A DNA stretch of 64,000 nt from Candidatus Polarisedimenticolaceae bacterium. GTDB lineage: Bacteria > Acidobacteriota > Polarisedimenticolia > Polarisedimenticolales > DASRJG01. The stretch spans positions 1-64,000 of the forward strand of contig DASUCV010000020.1 of assembly GCA_036275915.1 (NCBI GenBank). Reading direction: 5' to 3'. The position numbers and the translations under genes were made by a program. This document shows, piece by piece, positions 60,072-64,000 of this stretch. The notes beneath the pieces are model-generated. The model ran no database searches. It worked only from the letters and a program-made list of their open reading frames with translations, and was not told where the DNA came from. Each line of letters begins with the position of its first letter. Positions within the stretch are counted from its first letter, which is position 1.

Positions 60072-61724
60072 TTACTGGCGAGTTCGCTCCAACGCTACCT
60101 TTAGATTCGCCTCGGTCTCGCGGTCGCCGGGCACGAGCCGTAACGACTCCCGATATTCCATCGCGGCTTCCGCGGGGCGCCCCGAAAGCAGGAGCGCATT
60201 CCCGAGGTTCGTGTGGATCGTCGCCGGGTCCTGCGGGTGCGCGGCGAGCGCCTTCTTGAAGTTCGCGATCGCGTCGAGGAGACGGCCCTGCTTGGCCCAG
60301 ACGATGCCGAGGTTGCTCAACGTCTCGGGGTCGCCGGGCTGGCGTTCGAGGACGTGGAGGTAGTGCAGCACCGATTCGTCGAGCTTTCCTTCGTGCGCGA
60401 GCAGGCCGGCGACTCGATTCTCCGCGGCGCGGTTGCCGGGGTCGAGCGCGATCGCCTTCTCGTACTGCTCGCGAGCCGCCGCGATCTCGCCACGAGCTTC
60501 GTAAGCCGCGCCGAGATCGACGCACATCGTCGCGCTCGGTCCGGCGACTTCGATGGCGTGCGTGAAGAGCGAGACGGAGTCGTGCCAGATCTTCGCCTGC
60601 GCGAAGGTGGCGACGGCGAGCGCGAGAACGATTGGAATTCCTGCCACGAGCACGCGCCTCCCCATCCAGGCGACGGCGATGAAGAGGCCGATCGACGGGA
60701 GGTACATGTAGCGATCGGCCATCCCCTGCTTGCCGACTTGCACGAAGCCGAGCACCGGGACGAGCGTCACCAGGAACCAGAGCCAACCGACGAGGAGATG
60801 AGGACGGCGCCCGCGTTGCCACGAGACGAGCGCCGTGATCGCGAGAACGACCGCCAGGCCGATGAGGGCGCGCCATGGAAACACGGACGCTCCCGGGTGC
60901 GGGTAGAAGACGGCGAGGCTCCTTGGCCAGACGGCCTTGCCGAGATAGGCCGCGATCGACCAGAACGCGTTCCCGATGCGGACGTCAAGCGGGATGCGCT
61001 CCCACGACGCGACGGCGCCTCCTGCGTGCTGGGTCTGGTAGGTGATCGCCGCCGAAGCGGCGGAGAGGACGAAGAGCGGGAGCTTCTCGACGACGCGCAC
61101 CTGCCAGATCGATTCCTCGTCCCGCCGCAAGGGCCACTCGTCGAGGAGCAGGAGGATGAACGGCAACGTGACCAGCATCGGCTTCGCGAGGAGGCCGATC
61201 GCCATGAAGAGCGCGACGATCGCGATCCGGCCCGCCGACGGCGCCCGGAAATAGCGGACGTACGCGGCGATCGCGAGGAGACCGAAGAGGGTCGAGAGGA
61301 CGTCCTTCCGTTCGGCGATCCATGCCACCGACTCGACGTGGAGGGGATGCACGGCGAAGAGCGCCGCGGCGAGCGCGCTCGGACCGAGCGCCCCGGTCAT
61401 CGCGTCGAGCAACAGGAAGAGGATGACGACGTTCGCGACGTGGAACAGGAGGCTCACGGCGTGGTGCGCGGCGGGCCGGTCGCCGAAGAGGGTCCAGTCG
61501 AGCGTGTGGGAGATCCACGTCAAGGGATGCCAGTTCGCGGCCCGGGTCGACGTGAAGGCGAATTCGATCGCACGGAGATCGAGCCCGTGCTGGACGTTCG
61601 GGTTCGCCGTGACGTAGACGTCGTCGTCGTAGTTCGTGAAACCGGCCTCGAGGACGGGGAAGAACGCGGCGATCGTCAGCGCCGCGAGCAGCGCCGCGAC
61701 GCCGGCCTTTCTCAGCGGCGGCAC
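60072..61724 (-). CDS. TMTC-like membrane glycosyltransferase with C-terminal TPRs
   Basis: 550 aa from GTG 61724, overlapping the M28 gene end by 13 bp. The first helix is followed by FTNYDDDVYVTANPNV, the acidic loop of GT-C enzymes. Further landmarks are ANWHPLTWISHTLDW, HPLHVESVAWIAERKDVLST and KQGMADRYMYLPSIGLF, all typical of bacterial TMTC-like proteins. From about residue 385 to the end are TPRs (CVDLGAAYEARGEIAAAREQ, LSNLGIVWAKQGRLLDAI, HTNLGNALLLSGRPAEAA). Vertebrate TMTCs are O-mannosyltransferases; bacterial acceptors are unknown. Confidence 0.87.
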   Translation of the reverse strand: MPPLRKAGVAALLAALTIAAFFPVLEAGFTNYDDDVYVTANPNVQHGLDLRAIEFAFTSTRAANWHPLTWISHTLDWTLFGDRPAAHHAVSLLFHVANVVILFLLLDAMTGALGPSALAAALFAVHPLHVESVAWIAERKDVLSTLFGLLAIAAYVRYFRAPSAGRIAIVALFMAIGLLAKPMLVTLPFILLLLDEWPLRRDEESIWQVRVVEKLPLFVLSAASAAITYQTQHAGGAVASWERIPLDVRIGNAFWSIAAYLGKAVWPRSLAVFYPHPGASVFPWRALIGLAVVLAITALVSWQRGRRPHLLVGWLWFLVTLVPVLGFVQVGKQGMADRYMYLPSIGLFIAVAWMGRRVLVAGIPIVLALAVATFAQAKIWHDSVSLFTHAIEVAGPSATMCVDLGAAYEARGEIAAAREQYEKAIALDPGNRAAENRVAGLLAHEGKLDESVLHYLHVLERQPGDPETLSNLGIVWAKQGRLLDAIANFKKALAAHPQDPATIHTNLGNALLLSGRPAEAAMEYRESLRLVPGDRETEANLKVALERTRQ

Positions 61725-62878
61725 AGGGCGACCGCGGCCTCGCTGGCGAGGCGAGCGCAGGCGGCGAGCGTGTGGGGATCGAGATGGTCGGCGACGTCGT
61801 GCCGCGAGTGCACCGACATCGTCGCCGCGCCGAGAGCGCCGCTCGAGAAGGTGAGGCACGCGACGCCGCGATGGTGGAACGGGATCGCGTCGATGCCGAC
61901 CGCCGGCGGCAGCCAAATCTGCCGGGGGTTCAGGCCGAGACGCCCGGCCGCGTCGAGCGTCGTCCGCGCGATCTCCGGCGCGAACCGGTGGAAGATCCCG
62001 TAGCTCGTCAGGAGCACGAGGCGGCCGGGGGCGCCCGCGCCGTCGAAGTTCAGAGCGTAGACGGGGCGGTCCGCGAGCGTGGGCAGGTGCCGGTCGAGCC
62101 AGCGCATCGCGCCGATCATGTGGTCTTCCTCGGCGCTCGGTGTCAGAAAAATGAGATCGACGTCGTCGGGGACGAGCCTCGGAAGCGTGCGGGCGAGCGC
62201 GGTCACGATCGCGACCGACCCCGCGTTGTCGACGCCTCCGGGCGACTCGTTGCCGCTCGTCAGCGTGGAGAGGACGAAGAGGCACGCCGTGGCGACGAGG
62301 CCGAGCGCGGGCACTGCGAAGCGGCCGCCGATCGTGCGAGCGAGCGCGAGGTCGGCGACGAGGAGGACGAGCATCGCCGTCGTCGCGACGAGGGCGAGCA
62401 GGACCGGACCGTTCCGCCACGGAAACGAGAGGTTTTGCGACTTGCTGTCGTAGTGCGCCATTGCGATCAGCGTGAGCCGCGGTGCTTCGGGCTTCCTTCG
62501 CCCCATCACGTTGACGGTCTCGGTCGGCCCTTCGCCCCGGTAGAGCCGCTCCGCCCACGGCGACCAGACGACGACCGTCCCGGCGACCGCGAGCGCGGCC
62601 GCAGCGAGGCCGAGCGCGCAGCCGGGAGAGCGCGGTGCGAGAAGGCCGGCGGCCGCGAGGAGCGATCCGCCGGTCGCCGCGACGATTCGTATCGCACGGA
62701 GCGCGGGGCGGATGTCGTAGCGGAACGGCTCCTCGCTCACCGCGAGGCCGGCGCTCCGGAACCACCCGGAAACGATCGCCTGGGCGCGGCGGCAGCCGTC
62801 GGTCCCCGGGTAACGTGGGAAGGCGATGGCACGCGCGTCCCTGAGAATTTGCCCGCCGTCGAGACCCGAAGCGCTCAC
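61712..62878 (-). CDS. Membrane-bound M28-family zinc aminopeptidase
   Basis: 388 aa. Two to four membrane helices (about 63-105 and 160-205) are inserted within the M28 fold. Zinc ligands and catalytic residues appear in order: AHYDSK, PGGVDNAGSV, TPSAEEDHM, NFDGAG and SVHSRHDVADHL. It probably trims peptides or modified amino acids at the periplasmic face. Its stop overlaps the start of the TMTC-like gene. It begins 36 bp from the divergent GNAT gene. Confidence 0.87.
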   Translation of the reverse strand: MSASGLDGGQILRDARAIAFPRYPGTDGCRRAQAIVSGWFRSAGLAVSEEPFRYDIRPALRAIRIVAATGGSLLAAAGLLAPRSPGCALGLAAAALAVAGTVVVWSPWAERLYRGEGPTETVNVMGRRKPEAPRLTLIAMAHYDSKSQNLSFPWRNGPVLLALVATTAMLVLLVADLALARTIGGRFAVPALGLVATACLFVLSTLTSGNESPGGVDNAGSVAIVTALARTLPRLVPDDVDLIFLTPSAEEDHMIGAMRWLDRHLPTLADRPVYALNFDGAGAPGRLVLLTSYGIFHRFAPEIARTTLDAAGRLGLNPRQIWLPPAVGIDAIPFHHRGVACLTFSSGALGAATMSVHSRHDVADHLDPHTLAACARLASEAAVALCRR

Positions 62879-62914
62879 GCGCGGCTACCCTAACGCCGCA
62901 GGAGGACGATTGCC

Positions 62915-63412
62915 ATGACCGAGTTCGAGATCCGGCCGGCGCGCCGCGACGATTTGCCTCAGGCCTCGCTGCTCGCGGCCGAGCTGGTGCGCCTCCACCA
63001 CGGTTTTGATGCGCTGCGTTTCATGATCTTCGAGCCGATCGCGCCCGGCTACGAGCGCTTCATGGCCTCCCTCCTCGGCCGCAAGGACGCCGTGGTCCTC
63101 GTCGCGATCCAGGATGGCAGCGTCGTCGGCTATCTCATCGCAACGCTGGAAGATCGCGACTGGAGCGACCTGCGCGACGCCTGCGGGAAGATCCACGACG
63201 TGTACGTCGCGGAGGGCGCGCGCGGGAAGGGGATCGCCTCGGCGCTGTGCCGGGAAGCGCTCGAGCGGATGGCGGCGATGGGAGCGCCTCGCGTCGTCCT
63301 GATGACGGCGTGGCAAAACGAGGGGGCGCGCAAGCTCTTCGGTGCCCTCGGCTTTCGCCCGACGATGGTCGAGATGACGCGCGAGTCCGAGTCCCCTACG
63401 CGTCGATCGTGA
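62915..63412 (+). CDS. GNAT-family N-acetyltransferase
   Basis: 165 aa with a GGAGGA ribosome site. The acetyl-CoA-binding motif A is VYVAEGARGKGIASALCREA, followed by VVLMTAWQNEGARKLFGALG with the motif B Asn. N-terminal EIRPARRDDLPQASLL is typical. Acceptor not predictable. Its end overlaps the convergent GST gene by 17 bp. Confidence 0.92.
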   Translation: MTEFEIRPARRDDLPQASLLAAELVRLHHGFDALRFMIFEPIAPGYERFMASLLGRKDAVVLVAIQDGSVVGYLIATLEDRDWSDLRDACGKIHDVYVAEGARGKGIASALCREALERMAAMGAPRVVLMTAWQNEGARKLFGALGFRPTMVEMTRESESPTRRS

Positions 63413-63992
63413 CGTGTCCCGGCTGCGCCTTGACGCGCGCGAGCCACTGACGAATGGCCGGGTACCGATCGAGGTTGAAGTCGCCTTCGCCGGCGACGTG
63501 CGTGTACGCGTAGAGAGAGATGTCCGCGAGCGTATAGCCGTCCCCCACGAGGAACGATCGCCCGGCGAGATGGCGCTCCATCGCATCCAGCGCCTTGTAA
63601 CCGCCCTTGTGCTTCTCGCCGAGCGCAACCGGATCGACTTCCTTGCCGCGGTAGTGCAGCCAGTTCCTCGCCACCGCGATGTGCGGCTCGTGATCGTATT
63701 GCTCGAAGAATTGCCACTGGAGGACCTGAGCCCGCTCGTACCGGTCGGTGGGCACGTACCTCGTCCCTTCGGCAAAGTACCAGAGGATCGCGTTCGATTC
63801 GCCGAGGGGACGACCATCGTCGAGCACGATCGTCGGCACGCGCAGCGACGGGTTCTTGCCGCCGAGCACCTCGGGCCGGTTGGACCGGTCGTGCACCGAG
63901 AGCTCGCGTCGCTCGTAATGCAGCCCGAGGTGCGCGAGAAGGAGGCGGACCTTGTAGCAGTTGCCGGAGATGGCGCTGTCGTAGAGGAGCAT
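63396..63992 (-). CDS. Glutathione S-transferase family protein
   Basis: 198 aa, ATG at 63992; only 8 bp upstream are visible. Thioredoxin-like N-domain with YDSAISGNCYKVRLLLAHLG, VPTIVLDDGRPLGESNAIL (cis-Pro and the glutathione-binding ES pair), and an all-helical C-domain with GDGYTLADISLYAYTHVA. It conjugates or reduces with glutathione or a similar thiol; substrate unknown. Confidence 0.92.
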   Translation of the reverse strand: MLLYDSAISGNCYKVRLLLAHLGLHYERRELSVHDRSNRPEVLGGKNPSLRVPTIVLDDGRPLGESNAILWYFAEGTRYVPTDRYERAQVLQWQFFEQYDHEPHIAVARNWLHYRGKEVDPVALGEKHKGGYKALDAMERHLAGRSFLVGDGYTLADISLYAYTHVAGEGDFNLDRYPAIRQWLARVKAQPGHVTIDA

Positions 63993-64000
63993 CGAGTTCT

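Noticed and set aside
60213-62003. 596-codon plus-strand open frame
   Set aside because: It is antisense to the TMTC-like and M28 genes, both supported by catalytic motifs.

Overview
The window is a stretch of a high-GC bacterial chromosome with dense, mostly ATGA-coupled or convergently overlapping genes. No rRNA, tRNA, CRISPR array or prophage genes were recognised. Four serine/threonine kinases fused to PD40/TolB-like beta-propellers, a DmsE-type decaheme cytochrome with an MtrB/PioB-type outer-membrane barrel, and abundant exported peptidases and TPR proteins point to a Gram-negative member of Acidobacteriota or a close relative. That placement is inferred from gene content only.

Region 1 (1-11.9 kb) has visibly lower GC. 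It holds the end of an acidic protein made of two 14-residue tandem repeats, then a protease and signalling module. The module comprises a TPR-CHAT caspase-like probable lipoprotein, a secreted calcium-repeat protein, a divergent ECF-like sigma factor, a double zinc-finger transmembrane anti-sigma-like protein, an exported C14 caspase and an exported S1C trypsin-like protease. All three proteases carry N-terminal export signals, so they would share a compartment with the outer domain of the anti-sigma-like protein. This is one of the two best candidates for an undescribed system.

Region 2 (12-19.8 kb) is ordinary high-GC chromosome: a zinc metallopeptidase whose reading frame runs into the next gene, a SWIM/SNF2 helicase overlapping a radical SAM gene, and an S41 peptidase.

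Region 3 (19.85-26.1 kb) looks like a defence island, the first part again lower in GC. Two tandem paralogues each join an N-terminal PD-(D/E)XK-like nuclease motif to a DUF2075-type helicase. They are followed by a putative PUA-like/HNH endonuclease, an EEP-family phosphoesterase, and an Unstab_antitox-type antitoxin whose ParE partner has been cut short by a palindromic repeat. The helicase pair is the second candidate system.

Region 4 (26.1-49.9 kb) carries the four kinase-propellers, a remnant of a fifth, and copies of a palindromic REP-like element (core GGGGACAGCTTCCGAAAC). Between the kinases lie the cytochrome/barrel operon, a three-gene operon (acyl-CoA-dehydrogenase-fold flavoprotein, cytoplasmic PhnD-like binding protein, TusA-like/di-iron fusion), a GT39-like membrane glycosyltransferase, an LMF/DCC pair, a nucleotidyltransferase toxin-antitoxin-like pair and a cupin.

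Region 5 (49.9-64 kb) has a RES-Xre toxin-antitoxin locus with an apparently leaderless promoter, a GlxA-type regulator beside an exported DJ-1/TPR protein, a second HTH/nucleotidyltransferase pair, a VOC-gene remnant, a cNMP-binding kinase coupled to a lipocalin-like exported protein, an APC permease / DUF1028 / ankyrin operon, a Cys-rich exported protein, a TMTC-like TPR glycosyltransferase coupled to an M28 peptidase, and convergent GNAT and GST genes.
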